DNA of 64,000 bases, taken from contig QANY01012059.1 of assembly GCA_003255025.1 (NCBI GenBank), positions 372,001 to 436,000 on the forward strand, written 5' to 3'. The position numbers and the translations under genes were made by a program. The notes under the pieces were generated by a model, which did no database searches, was not told the origin of the DNA, and worked only from the letters and a program-made list of their open reading frames with translations. This DNA comes from Datisca glomerata (taxonomy: Eukaryota; Streptophyta; Magnoliopsida; Cucurbitales; Datiscaceae). Below, one piece after another: positions 44,101 through 57,100 of this stretch; position 1 is the first letter of the stretch, and each line of letters starts with the position of its first letter.

Positions 44101-44935
44101 CCTCATTACCATACCTTTGGATTTCAAATCTTTGAGATAATCCGGGTAGTTGCATTTTCAATGGCTAGCGGCTCCACAATGATTACACTTGTCTTTCGAC
44201 TTGTCCAATTTTGCAGTGCCCTTGCCTTTCGCAACTTTCGAGTTTTGGTTCTTAGTCTTCTTTGGACCTCTCTTGTGTTTTTTGGTGGAAGGCTTACTTT
44301 TAGTAAAGTTTGCCTCTTCAATATTCCTTTTGCTCTTCAGAAATAGGGCCTTAACAGCTTGTAATTTTTTCATATGCTCAGGAAGTGGGTACCTAAACTT
44401 ATTCATCGAATAATTAAGTTTGAAGTTCTCAAAAGTGTAAGGCAGAGTCTCAAGGATCATATCAACTTGAGTCTTGCCATCTATATCAGCACTCATGATC
44501 TCAATCTCATTCAGATAACTAATGATCAACATCATATGTTCTCTGACAGGAGTTCCAGGTTTTATCCTGTAGTTCATGAAGTTTCACATAACTGCCTGGA
44601 TAGCTTGACGACTCTGATTTCTGAACATTTCAACTATGTTCAACATCATATCAACGACAGTCTCCATGTTCTAATGTTGTTGTTGTAACACATTGCTAAC
44701 AGATGCCAATATGTAACACCTGACAATCTTATCAGAACGCAGCCAAGAAGTATAGGCATCATTTTTATTTTGAGTTGATTCAGCAGTAGGCTTAAGGGGA
44801 CAAGAGTTGGTGAGTAGGAACTTGTGCTTTTCTACCAACAACATGATATCAAGATTATGTTTTAAATCCACGTAATTTTCACCAATGAGTTTGTTTGCAT
44901 TCAAGATTGTTGAGAGGTGGGGATAATGATATGAT
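41158..44935 (-). pseudogene. Copia element 2 polyprotein
   Basis: From the 5' side: gag (NANKLIGENYVDLKHNLDIML at 44900-44840; QVDMILETLPYTFENFKLNY near 44460) and a basic stretch with a CCHC knuckle start (CNHCGAASH at 44158-44190). Protease lies near 44090-44010 (WIVDFPTTNHICCSLQGF, the catalytic DSG/DTG replaced by DFP). GAG-pre-integrase is near 43640 (LTYLWHLRLCNHSLDMIKRL). Integrase decays over 42640-43430 (FPKEDYIRSVKPRSTL). RT follows ([12 protein letters not shown] near 42440; KMDVKTAFLNGNIEKRIF near 42240; the catalytic LYVDDILLIQND near 41970), then RNase H at 41197-41754 (LKHWNTVNSILKYLRRTRN). It is less damaged than element 1 but has many stops and a lost protease site. Confidence 0.87.
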
Positions 44936-46444
44936 TATTGAAAAGGATAAATAAAGCGGTGTAAATAAATATTTAATCATTTAAGAAAGCATGATGCATG
45001 ATGAAAATACTAAAATATTTTTAAAAAATCTGATAGAAAATATTTCTTCCATGATGTTACGATCAACAACGATAACTCGTCTCATCTAAGGATAACGCCT
45101 GAGTTACCTCCTATCACATCGAGACTCCTCTCGTTTGGTTAACGCTTCTTACGATGTCACTACATCTAGGTTAACCAATCACCAATGATTTGGTCACCTT
45201 AGCCACATTGACTAGGTCCTATGAGATATTCCAATGTGATTCGGTCTAAATGTTTTAACCAACGCATCGACTTTAAAGGTTGCTATGAGTTAACAGTCCG
45301 TCTAGGAATAGTTCTTCCTCACCACTTCATTTACAAGCTTTAGCTTCTCAAGAATCTCGATGACTCAAAGTGACACATTTCCCAAGCTTCTCCCACTGAA
45401 TAGAGGATAACTAGGGTGGCTCTAAATCACTCCTCGTGCCACGATCAAATTTGCGTTGGAAAAATTTGAAACGTTTCAAAGTAAACGACCATTCCACTTA
45501 GTTTGTGAAAAATATAGTTTTCTTTGCTTTTTCAGAACACATAACTCGTTATAAATTTGAAAAAAGCAAGTTTTGAAAGTTATAAAATTTAAATCACAAT
45601 TAAAAAATTATAACTTGTATAAAATTGCATTGTATGTATTTAAATTATAACCCATTATAAATTTAAACTACAATGATGCATGTACATGCTACATGGTATT
45701 TTGATATTGACATATTTCTATTTTTATACGGCATGTTATATGATGATATAAGATCAATAATAAATCATATATTCAAAATTAACCTCTTTATGACTCATTT
45801 CTAATTACAACCCATACAAAGAATAATAAATAAATTACAATAATTCAAATACTAATCTTCATGACGTTTTAAAATTAATTTCAATTAATTAGTGTTGAAA
45901 AATTACCGAATTAAATAAAATTTAATTTTTAGGGACTAGATTGAGTTTCGAATCAAATCTCAAATTCCTATAGATCATTTGGGCCAAGCAACCCCTCCTT
46001 AGTCTAACACCTCAATGGGCCCAATATGGCCTTGTGCACACTAGAGGTTTCCAAAAACCCTTTAGTTTCCTAAATCCAATTAGGAAACCCACAGCACAGG
46101 GTGGTATGACAGCGGATGGTGTGCGGTGGTGGCCGGCGGCGGGCGACGGCGCACAACGAGCAACGGACGGAGGCGTGCAATGGTTTTCGATCGAGAAGCG
46201 AGCGATGATGGATTTACATGAAATTTAACGATACAACTTTTATAAAAATTAAATTACATAGAATTCTAAGCCTCAATTTTGGCGTACATCAATTCTAAAA
46301 TTAAAAATAAAACTCCTAGAGCCAAACGATCGTGATCCATTCATAAAACATGATTTGAATCAACCATATAACATATATGGAAATATTACAACATCCATTG
46401 ATACATATGTCTAATTACTAAATATGCATAATCAAGAGCCCAAG
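44936..46444 (-). other. Leader region of copia element 2
   Basis: Non-coding region between gag and the primer binding site. It contains the single copy (about 45180-45490) of the segment duplicated in element 1 and a GC-rich patch at 46100-46180 (GGCGGCGGGCGACGGCG) that stands out in the AT-rich surroundings. The open frame at 46034-46228 lies on the wrong strand for the element and has no domain. Confidence 0.7.
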
Positions 46445-46456
46445 ACCGTGATACCA
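46445..46456 (-). other. Primer binding site of copia element 2
   Basis: The minus strand reads TGGTATCACGGTC two bases from the LTR. The first eight bases match initiator methionine tRNA; the rest have drifted. Confidence 0.7.
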
Positions 46457-46458
46457 AT

Positions 46459-48180
46459 TGTTGGATCGGGTTTAAAATTTGATGAAAAATAAATGAACCA
46501 CGAACGGTTCGTGGGCGGAAGATAAACAAAATCTCACAATAAATATTTAATCATATTAAATATAAAACCTTTTCTATGTTCGTGTGTATTTAGATAAACA
46601 TATTTAGAATAGGTAGAAATAATTTAATTTATTTTTCTTGTATCAGAGAAATTTTGATTTCGTGGAAACCAATTAATCTTCTCGAGTTATTCCGTTCTTT
46701 GCATGACTTCAAATAATTTTCACACAAAAAACATGAAGGATATTGCTAGAAGTAGAGTGTGGGCTCTCTAAACAACTGAGAAAGAAAAAATGTAATTTTT
46801 TCCTTTCTTCCTCTATAGGTTCGGCGGCAACAAGGGAGGAGGGGAGAGAGAAACTATTTTCTTGTTCTGTGTAATCACACACTAGGGTTAAGCCAACACA
46901 TCTTTGGGATGCAACCTAATGTCATCCCTTATATAATAATTATTCAATTTACACATATGCTCATATATGTTAAATTGTTGAAAAACTCCTCCCTCTGCAC
47001 TGTTATTTGTGATTTTTACATCTTTATAGAGTCAATATTATGTCCAAATTCATCAATCTAAATTGATAAATTAAATTGATCTCTGTAAATTATTTAATTA
47101 ATTTTATTTACTATTTATCCAATAGTTAAAAAATAACAAATTAATTAATTTGAACATTAATTTTATTCTTCACTAATTTAGTGATGACACCCATCACATA
47201 TGATTTCCGGATAGTGTACCTTGATCCAAAACACATTTTTAGTCCAAATAATGTTGTTTCTCATTCATGTCCATATGAGCTACTCCTGAGACCGAGTGGA
47301 CTCATATGAATAAAGTTGGTAGAAATTAACATATTTATTTCACGTTCCACAATATATTTTACGATGCTACTCCTCGTGAATATCACTAACAAAGAGCGGG
47401 ATGTAAAATTACCGTTGAACCCTCTAGTTATTATTTTCTTAACACTTTTATTGACCGTGAATAAGAAACATCAGTGAGGTATCTCGAACAGTTCACAATG
47501 TCTTACTCAATGATTCATGTCATAAGTATAAAGCCCGGTTTATTTGTTCACACATCCATCAGTAAAATATAAGGTGATATTGTTGCTACTGTAATCTTAC
47601 CACGGATTCTATATCTGTAAATCATGCAACGCCAACATAGTTGAATCGCGATCCCAACAACCGAGGTATTGTCCGGCAATTTGAACTCACTCATTTGGTA
47701 AGTAACTAAGTCAAGTTTCGTATTCATCCTAGGATTAAAGTCATCACAAAAATACTCTTAAGGTGTAACAATTAAATTCATAGCTAGATAAATGAATTTG
47801 ATCTAAACTAATTTATTACTGGTCTATTCAACATGTTCTATAACATGTCTAGGTCAACCGTTAGAGTCTCCACTCTCATGCCCCAAGACCGGCATCATTT
47901 GATTCAACATAACAGTCGTAATCAAACTCGACTGACCAGTCAATTCTAAGGCAGCGAATAACATTTTGAACTATTTCAGAAGAGTTTATCTAGAAGAACC
48001 ATATGTGTTTACTCTTCTTACGTTGATAATAGTTTCAATACCTGAGTAAATTATAAACAGACTTTAATTAAAGAAAAATTTTCATTTATTCATTAAATTA
48101 AATAATACAAAAATGTCAGAGAAATAATTAAATAATCATAAATAGTTATTACACCATACTTTATGGACACAATTCTAACA
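46459..48180 (-). repeat. Right (5') LTR of copia element 2
   Basis: It is 1722 bp, from TGTTGGATCGGG to ACACAATTCTAACA. It is collinear with the full-length LTR of element 1 and does not have the 640-bp deletion. It abuts the gypsy element at 48181. Confidence 0.9.
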
Positions 48181-51100
48181 ATAGACTTGTTCTCCAGTAT
48201 CCTTTATGGAACCGCTTCCACCCACTTGGTAAAACATTCAGTGGCGACCAAAATCCATTTGTTTCCTTTAGAGGCTGGTGAGATAAGGCCTATAAAGTCC
48301 ATGGGCCATGTATGAATTGGCCAAGGGACCTCCACTGGGTGCAAGGGCATTGAAGGTGTATGTATGACATTTCCTAGCACTTGGTAGGCGTAGCATTTTC
48401 TATTGAACTTCATCAAGTCCGCATCCATGACTGGCCTGTATTACATTCTCAAAAAATCCTCATATAAACGCCTCATGCCTTGGTGCTCCCCATATGCCCT
48501 TCTATGTACCTCTTCCATAATCATTCGTTGCTCTTCGATGTCAAGTCATTTTAGCGGACGATCATCTACCCCTCTCTGCAACTACTCTACCTTTAACAAA
48601 GAAAGTGCGAGCTTCATTTCTTGATGTTAATTATGTCCGGGGGGTTTGTAGGAAGGATCCCATTCCTCAAGTATATGATGTAGAGCTGTGTCCAGTCGGT
48701 GACCACCTCTATGACATTTTCCTCCTAGGGGCCTCTAAGGGTTAGCATTTTGGGAAATTAATTTAGAGCATGAGGGCTTCTTCATTCATGTTCGACCAAT
48801 AAAAACCATCCTTTTCAATCATCTGTGCAAAAGCGGTCCATCCATGGAGCAGAAATCCTCATGAAAGTGTTTTAGCTGCTCTTGGTCTTCTTCAATACTC
48901 AAAAACCTCGAAAGGACTCCGTCTGTTCCCATGTAGAACAACACACCATTTAGCTGAACAAAAATGTTTAAGTCTTGGTTTGTCAGTATATACCCCTCAC
49001 TGAGCCACCTTCTAACACTATCTCTCAAGTCTAGCGGCGGGGTCTCCTTGGGGTTCTCAGAAACGACAGGGGTGGTATAGATAACCACTTCACTGGTAGG
49101 GATGGGGACTTATATAAGCTGTTTAGAAGCAAGTGTGGTCAATGTGTTTACATGACGATTCTAAGACCGGGGCATGTGTTCAAAGACTGACTTCTCGAAG
49201 GTATCGGCCAACCTTTAAACTTCATGTTTGTATTGAGCAAGGGCAGGCTTTTTTATGGTGAACTCCCCGTTGATATGATTAAATATCAAACATGAGCGTC
49301 ATGGCCCTTTTCACCTTTGCATACTTTAGCCCAAGTACCAAGATTTCATATTCTGTCTCATTGTTCGTACAAGGGAAAATCAACTTGTATGCCATCAGAA
49401 ACATGTTGTCTAGTGGGTCTTCTAACACAAGCCCTGCCCTTCCCTCATTATACTTCAATGATCCATCAAAAGTCAGGCCCCACATTGCGTCTTCACAAAG
49501 ATTTACCCATGGAGTTCTCCCAGGATGACTTCATCTAAAGGCTCTAATTCCCCATTCAGAAATAGTGCAAGTAGATCGACAAAGGGCTTAGCTCTTTTGT
49601 GCCTTGAGCGTCATCGACGTAATGTCAAACTCAATCAATAACATCGTACACCTAGTAAGCCTCCCATTCAAAGTGGGCTTGGATAACAAAAAATGAATAG
49701 GATTCGACTTCGTCATTGAATGAATTTTGTTACCAAGTAGGTAATGGCAGAGCTTCTAAGTGGCAAAGACAAGTGCCAGACAATGCTTTTCTTGGGGCGC
49801 GTATCTCTTCTCCGCTTCGTGCAAAACCCTACTTAGGTAATAGACTGGAAATTATGACCCCTCCCGCTCTTGAGCCAATAGTGCTCCAATGGTCTTAGCC
49901 ATGGACTTGATGTACAATATTAATGCGTGTCTCCCTGTAGAGGTATTATGGTTGTGGATGTGAGCAAAACATCTTTTACCTAAAACGCTTATGCTGCTTA
50001 GAAGCATACTTAAAGTCATAACCTTGCTTCAACAATGGTCGTAGAGCACTAATTCATTCTGCCAAGGTGGGGATAAAGCGGCGGCATACATAAATGACCT
50101 TCCCCAAGAATGACTTGAACTCCTTGACTATACGGGGTGACGGCATGTTCTGTATGACTTTTACCATTGACTAATCTATGTCTATTCCCCGTTGGTGGAC
50201 ATAAAACCCTTAGAACTTGCTATAAGGGATCCCGAAGGCATATTTCAATGGATTCATCTTGAGCTTGTAAATTTTGCACTTCTCAAATATGCTTCTTAGA
50301 TGTATAAGTTTCATGTTTGTCATCTTAGACTTTATAATCAAGTCATCGACCTAGTCTTTCACAAAGTCGTGGATCATATTGGAAGATCGCCGTCATTGCC
50401 ATCTGATAAGTTGCCTCGACATTTTTCAATCTAAATTACATCACAACGTGGTAGATGTTCCCAAATGGAGTTCTAAAGGAGGTTTTCTCAGCATGCTCGG
50501 GCACCATTCTAATCTGGTTGTACCCAATATACCTATCCTTGAAGGAGAACATCTTGTGTTCCCCCGTGGCATCTACTAAGGCATCCACATTAGGCAGCGA
50601 GAAATCATCATTTGGGTATACCTTGTTTTGATCTCTAAAAATGACTCAACATCGTATTTAGCCATTCTTCTGTTTTTAGAGTTTATTTGCAAATCTACTT
50701 CAAGGAGAAAGTGTCACGGCGGCTGCTTGATGGGGTGGCACGCTGTTGAGACCCCCAGTTTGTGAGTTGCCAAGGTGGGATCCAGCCCTGGAATTTCTAT
50801 ATACGACCAAGCGAACACATCTTGAAATTCTCGAAGTACAGTTAGTAGTCCTTCTCTTTGACACTCAGACAAACTTGTTTCTAGTTGGATGGGTTTCTGC
50901 CGTACCTCCCCATAAAGGAATACTTCCTCCAATTCCTCATGTGACGGCGGCGATATTAGCATCGAAGGTTCTTTTGGTACCTTGTAATTCATCACGTACA
51001 TTCCATCTATCAGCTCTTGTTGTTTCACAAATGCCTTATCCATTAATATCTCCCCCTCCATTCTGCCGTCACTGGGAGCAGGGCTTACTCTTGACCTCAC

Positions 51101-53420
51101 GCACCATTATAATGGATACGCTCGATTCCCATTCGGCAATGTAACCCATGTGATTACATCATTCTCCACCTTCACCAATACCTTCCCTCATGAATCTTCC
51201 CATTTGGGCAAAGCGATGGCAGTGATTTTCCTTAGGATAGCTGTCCTCGTAGCGTCTCTTTCATTAAATAACGTGGCCTCCACTAAGTGAGCCTCAGTCT
51301 CGTCAAACGGTGCTCTCGTGGCCACTATGGTGATGTCATTTCCCTTCCATTTGGATTTGATGCATTTACGTAGTATAAAAGGGGCACACTCGTGGTCATG
51401 TATCCAAGGTATGTCTCAGATTCAATAACATGAAGGAAATTTATGTGTGTATTGGCCCTACCTGACCTCTATATTCATATACCCTAGAGTTCTTATGAGA
51501 CAAAGATGAGATATACCTGCCTTGAAGGTGATGGGTGATACGACATTATTCCCAGACCTGTTATCAATAACAGGCCCTTCTCACTTACATCCCATTTAAC
51601 ATATCTTCTATAAACAGAGGGTGATTGTGTCCCACCCACTTCACCATGCGATCTACATTGATGAAGGTGGTTACTCCATCTTCATTCCGACTTATCCTCC
51701 CCAAAGGTGGTTGGGAGAAACAACGTGGCTCCCTGGCTTTGCTATGATTTGAGATGTTTACCAACGTCTGAGTTACTAGATGCCATGCTTCCTGATCTAG
51801 CTGCAATGTATCAAAGACATTTTTACGAACTCTCATCCTCAGTAAGTACTCTACGATGGCGGCATACGCCCCTGTGTTTCCACCCTCATCCTCTTTTTCC
51901 TCATCCGCCATGGTCCCTCGTGATGTAGATGGACTTCCAATCACACTAATCATGTTAACACCCCCGTGTGGCAGGAAGGGCTGGTCTTCCACCACTTACA
52001 TTTCATCAGTAATAATCTCCCATTTCTTTAGTTTGTCATGAAAAGTCCTGCCTCAAGTTTCTGCAATCTTTGATTGCGTGTGTCGTATCTCGATGGAAAT
52101 GACAGAATCGAGGTGATTCTCTTTCCTCCCTCGTGGGTAATCTATCTACCTAAGGTCTACTCATGACCATATCTTTTATCCAGATGTCCAATAATGCCTC
52201 TACTTTGTCCATGGTGTAGGAAAAATGCAGTGGAACATCTCTCTTGCCCCTGCTTCGCTATGATCCCCACCCTTGAGGTTGTGCCATGGCTAACTGGGGC
52301 GTATATTGAGTGGGCTTCCATGAACGCCCTCCACGTTCACTCTTCCCCATCACTTTTAGTTTTGGCAAAGATGTATTGGTGCGTTGTGCGACCACATTAA
52401 GGAGGGATAATGTGTTGATGTTACGGTTCTCTAAATGTGTCTTGTACACATTAATCATCCCGCAAATGCACATTTTTACCAAGGATTCCTCCTTCTAATT
52501 TCCTTGGCAGTCTAAAGCCTTATCCTTGAATCATATGATGTAGGTCATCAGCTTTTAGTCCTTTCTTTGAGGCTCACGCCCCAGCTCCAGAATATTCATT
52601 TTCTCCACAAACACAATAAATTTGGTCATGAAGGTAGAGGCCATATGCAGCCAGGCCAAGATCATCCCCAACGCCAGATTGGTGTACCCTGTGTATGGTT
52701 GCTCAGTCAGTGACTTTGAAAACTCCCTTAATCTAATGGAATCGCCATTCTCGTCTAGGCCCAAGTCATCAATAAGTTGTACCACATGCTCTCTTGCGCA
52801 TCCCTCTTTCCCATTGTATTTCTGTAATTTTAGAGGTACATATTCAGATGGGTAAGGCCTCATTTCCAACTCAGATTGGTAGGGAGGATGGAAGTCCACT
52901 ATTGTCTCACTTAATGTAGCCTTGAGACTCTCCATTTCCAGCATCTTTCATTATCAAAGAGCCAGGGTCAGCCCCATCATGCGAAGGTCACCAGAAGGAA
53001 TGAGGAGATGCGGGTCATTTGAGTGGCCCATATTTTAGTCAATATTGGCTATCCCAGATCTAGCTGAGTCAGGCTATACACACATAATGGGTACATCGAC
53101 GCCAACTTGGCTCACTGTCTGAGGCTATATAGGTTGAGCAACAGATGGTGGTGAAGGAGGGTTCTTTGAAGTAATAAGGAAGGCAATGTGTACTTCGAAG
53201 AGCTCAGATCTAGGTGTTAGTAGCCTGCATATCCTTGATATCATGGGCTTGTTTCATCGCCGTCATTGTCGTACCAATGGCAATGACGAAGTTGGGTCTT
53301 CCACATCATAGTTCTCCATCAGTGGTTGGTTATCTCTATCTATACAAGAAGAAGCTCTCATAGGTCTCCCACGTCCACCCATACTTAGAGAAATTACGTC
53401 GAAGACCGATCACTCCCTAG
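48181..53420 (-). pseudogene. Tat-type gypsy gag-pol remnant
   Basis: Gag lies at 52555-52944 (YPSEYVPLKLQKYNGKEG, LREFSKSLTEQPYTGYTNLA) and continues at 52258-52482 (INVYKTHLENRNINTLSLL). A post-gag/protease linker lies at 51585-51995. The pre-RT stretch at 50714-51100 reads LREFQDVFAWSYIEIPGLDP. RT is heavily decayed over 49550-50700. The RNase H of the second type at 49279-49485 shows LTFDGSLKYNEGRAGLVL and TNNETEYEILVLGLKYA. The integrase start at 48819-49088 has WLSEGYILTN, and the core at 48204-48428 shows PWPIHTWPMDFIGLISPASK and FTKWVEAVP, including one catalytic Asp. Gag and RNase H keep readable frames over 60-130 codons. Stops between the pieces make it inactive. Confidence 0.88.
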
Positions 53421-53433
53421 TGGAGTCGCCAAA
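53415..53433 (-). other. Primer binding site of gypsy element
   Basis: The minus strand reads TTTTGGCGACTCCACTAGG next to the LTR. TGGCGACTCCRCTGGGG-like sites are common in Tat/Ogre-type plant elements. I did not verify which tRNA it matches. Confidence 0.65.
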
Positions 53434-53434
53434 A

Positions 53435-54341
53435 TGTTTAGAGATTTTTTGGGTGGTTGAGACACCTAGTCTATTGGACAGGTAAGTCTGGGAATGTGAA
53501 AGTTGTGTGCCTGAAAGGATGAAGGACAATCACTTTAGGTTTACCTCAAGAAGGTGACAAAATTCCCTATCTCTAAGGTTGGTGAGAATTTCCAAGTGCA
53601 TAATGTTCTCTTGTTTGACCTAGGGGAGTGTGTGAGTGATGATGATGATGATCCTATAATGATGCTAAAGACCCCCTTCTACAGATGGGGCCAAGTAGGG
53701 AACAACATTATTCTGCCATTTTCAGTGGTCAAGTAGACACATAAAACGTGACCACACTCACAAAACATTGTCACATTCATAAGATGTAACCACACTTAAT
53801 GCTCTTAACTAGTCGTGCGTACATGGCACCTAGCATCTGTAAAACTCATAATGAACCTAGCCAATTCCGTAAAGGCTAAACTCCTTTACCCTCCTTTGGA
53901 CCTCTCAAAGGTGGTTTGGTGAAGAACTTCCCCAAAGGCGACAACACACTCCTTTAGTTCCTTCTCTATCAGAAGGTGACACATCCAAGCCGCCTAAGGT
54001 GGCCATACCCTTTAAGGAGATTTCTCTCTCTTGGTATGACGTAACCTTATCCTAATCTTACTAGACCACAGTTCCTAGATTGTTCCCAAGCAAGGAATGA
54101 CCTTCAAGCTTTTGTCACTAAGCTCGAAGGCGAGTGACAACAAACCATAGTATAACATTGGGCTCGCAGACTTTATAAGTCCAGGAGCGTACCATACAAG
54201 CATAGACATTGGGTACCCCGCCTTTATATATTTAATCGGCGTCCCTTACAAAGATACTCATATTTATCCTACATAAGTTTTGTTATGCCACGTGGGCACC
54301 AGGTGGGCTTTCCTTTTAATGCCACCTGTACCTATCTAACA
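53435..54341 (-). repeat. 5' LTR of gypsy element
   Basis: About 907 bp from TGTTTAGAG to ATCTAACA, following directly on the primer binding site. The open frame at 53554-53736 lies in it and has no domain. No second copy is in the window, so the outer edge is set only by the TG...CA rule. Confidence 0.65.
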
Positions 54342-55363
54342 CATTACATCCTATTGAAGTGTCAAATTTTATTACTTGATACAGCTAAATAATTGAAGAA
54401 TGAGTAGTTACGCCACGTATATATGAACTTACTTGCAAAATAGCTTTTCATAAAGTAACTGTTTGACTTACATTTAAGTATAAATTCATAGTGACTTTGT
54501 ATAAAATAATTTTGGAGGCAATTCAAGTACCTCATCAGATTGATTTTCTTTTTGGTGGCCGTTCAATTATCTCTTTAGGAGATAATCAAGATTACCAGCA
54601 AATTAGTATTGCTGTAAAGTTTAAAGATTTGTGTAGACAAACAAGACAATTCAAAATAGACGTAACTAATATGTTTACAAATAAACATCTATACATTTAT
54701 GCTATATATATATGATTTATATTGAATATAATCATTATATGACGAATTTATGTGTATTTTTTTTTGTATACATACATACATATATATATATATATACTTG
54801 TTTCACAGTCACTACCTTTGGATAACCCCACATGGAACCTAGAAGGGGTGATCTAAGGGTAGGATTACCCCAAGATCACCCAAAATGGTACCATGACAGT
54901 ATCATAAAATTTTTCCGGTTTACATGCATACTTTATATTTATTATAAGATTTACAAAATATGTGTAAAAACAATCCTACCATCAACCTTGAAATAGATGT
55001 AGTGTATCTGTAATTTACCTCGAAATAGGTTTTGTGTACCTCAAAAAATCGGAAAATCGGACTATAGATCCCATTCGAAAATTTCAGAGACCCTAGGATT
55101 GAAAATGTGAAATACTCAGTTTAATGGTAATTACCTTATTTAATATGAGGGGGATATAATGGTCATTTGATGGGTTGTTTATGTAGATTATTAGAGAAAA
55201 TGACTATTAGCTTATAAAACTCAGGTTGTTTTGTATAAAATCCTTTTATGTAATTATCCTTAAAAATTTAGAGTTCAAGAACTCCTGATCTAGGGCTAAA
55301 AAGGTAAACTTAGTTCACATGTTGACTCATATCTTATAGTGCATGATTTCTCATATAAACATA
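54342..55363. other. Unassigned stretch between gypsy and CACTA elements
   Basis: There is a 74-codon open frame (54491-54715, +) with LFGGRSIISLGDNQDYQQI. This faintly recalls the GG...GD.QQ segment of PIF1/Helitron-type helicases, but the match is too short to call. A (TA)n/(CATA)n tract lies at 54768-54797. Nothing else is supported. Confidence 0.35.
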
Positions 55364-55379
55364 CACTACATGAAAATCT

Positions 55380-55920
55380 CTCAATTGCGACGATCATACG
55401 ACGGCGGTTTATGCAACTATCGCTAATTGTTGAAGGAGGGTAAATTTTGACGGTTTAATGTACCGTCGCAATTAGTCATCTTTTATAGACGGTTTTGAAT
55501 TAACCATCACGACAGGTCACATATTGCGACAGTTTTGACCAACCGTCGCCATTAATTATATTTTCTATTTTTATATTGCGTCGGTTTAGTAGAATCGTCA
55601 CAATTAATTGAAATATTGTGACGGTTTGTGTAAATGGTTGCGATTAATTGTGAAGTTACGACGGTTTTAACCGTTGCAATTAATTGTGAAATTACGACGG
55701 TTTATGTAAACCGCCGTAAATGTCTTTAAGGGCTTTGCTTTTCTTAATCCCTATATTGACGGTTCCATCTAACCATCGCAAAAGGCTTTGAGGGATTATT
55801 TAATAAAACGGTGCAGTTTTAATTTTTTAATCACTATTGCGACGGTTTTTAAAAAACGTTGCAAAAGGACACTGTAAACATCTACCGTGACGGTTTAAAA
55901 ACCATCGCAAAAAGAAACCC
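55380..55920. repeat. Left subterminal repeats of the CACTA element
   Basis: More than a dozen copies of a GCGACGGTTT-like motif and its complement AACCGTCGC (with variants such as TACGACGGTTTA), spaced 20-60 bp apart. Confidence 0.85.
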
Positions 55921-56679
55921 TAAATTAACCCTTCGCCGCACATCTTCTTCCCCATTTCCCCATGTTTTCCCCCCATCACAGCTCAATAGGCGATTCTCTC
56001 CCAGTGCAGCTTGATCAACAGGAGATTCTCCCTGGTATGGTGGTTCTCCTCTCTTTAAAAAATTTATGGACTTCTCTACGTCATTCTTTCTGTCTGTTGC
56101 GAAAGTATTATATTTTATAAGTCTTCTATTTTTTGATTACATGGATTCTGTCCTTTCTACATTTTACATGTGTTGGGTCATCAGATTTGCTCTAATCACC
56201 CTATATATACTGACTTTATAATGAATGGAACAATAGTCATTAATCAAGGGGCTACATCTACATTTTAATGATGTCTTTGTCTGACCTTTCTGCTAAAAGA
56301 GCCACATAGTTATATATTTGGATTATTTATGACTGATTTAGTTCACTCCTTGTTCTTGACTATATTGTACACAAGGTCTTTAATTAGAGACGTGTTACAT
56401 GTGTTGTGTGGTTTAAGAGGGCTAACACATTATTCTCCATATTGATGGATGTTTTACTTTTTATTGATTACATATCTCAACTTTAATCTCTCGTTCATTT
56501 TTTCCTATTAACTCGTTCATATGAACACGATGTGATCAAGAAGGTTTGTTCGCTCAGTTAATTAGGATAATCAAGAATATGAGCCTTCTTTTTCTTTTTT
56601 TAGCATAGTAGGCTAAAACGTGTAGCATTAGTTTTGATTATTCTATGTGTTTGGTCTTCTTTAAGCTTTGAGAGTTATA

Positions 56680-57060
56680 ATGCATAAAAGTTGGATGACA
56701 AAACCAAGATTTAGTAAGGCATATCAAGATGGAGTAGAACAGTTTTTGAACTTTGCATTTGAGAGAGGATCGAGTGATGGATATATATCGTGTCCTTGTT
56801 ACCTGTGTGTTCATTGTTATTGTAAGACTAGAGACGTCGTCCGTGAACACCTGAAGATTATAATGATATGCATGATGTATTTGGTAATTTATTGAACAAT
56901 GAACATGGTTCATACTCTATTCCATCACATCAACCGGTTGATGATGTAGATGAAAGAATGAGAGAATTCAGAGATGATTATGATGTTAAGGACTTTTATG
57001 ATTTGGTTAAAGATAGTAATAAAATATTTTACTATCTTAGTTATAAAATATTTTCTAAGT
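56680..57060 (+). pseudogene. TNP2-like transposase N-terminus (truncated)
   Basis: MHKSWMTKPRFSKAYQDGVE and FLNFAFERGSSDGYISCPCY are the transposase-associated domain found at the start of CACTA TNP2 proteins; it keeps a CPCxxC group. After a frame change near 56868 the reading continues with MHDVFGNLLNNEHGS and VKDFYDLVKDSNKIFY, which fits the segment before the TNP2 catalytic core (usually ...LLxDAxxELYPGC). The core itself, normally several hundred residues, is absent: within about 40 bp the sequence passes to the TNPA-like gene. Confidence 0.7.
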
Positions 57061-57100
57061 CAGATATAGTCATAATGATTAACATGTGCAGGATTACACC

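Larger units (their letters stand above)
40200..48180 (-). mobile_element. Second Ty1/copia element of the same family, 3' end truncated
   Basis: The 5' LTR is complete (46459-48180), the leader and most of the polyprotein are present, and a partial 3' LTR lies at 40200-41157. The two inner ends are joined by a deletion: LTR sequence ending CAGTCGATC runs into RNase H sequence TATATGTGTGTTATTAC. Coding order, primer binding site and LTR match element 1. Because the left LTR is truncated, no target duplication can be read. Confidence 0.88.
48181..54341 (-). mobile_element. Ty3/gypsy (Tat-type) element, 3' end missing
   Basis: It has a 5' LTR, primer binding site and gag-to-integrase homology in the right order on the minus strand. 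It stops in the integrase core exactly where the copia LTR begins at 48180, and no remaining integrase or 3' LTR is seen on the other side of the copia element. The 3' end was therefore deleted rather than just interrupted. Confidence 0.85.

Noticed and set aside
54491..54715. Possible PIF1/Helitron helicase fragment (LFGGRSIISLGDNQDYQQI)
   Set aside because: Only one short motif resembles the family, there is no second helicase motif nearby, and no Helitron end was seen.
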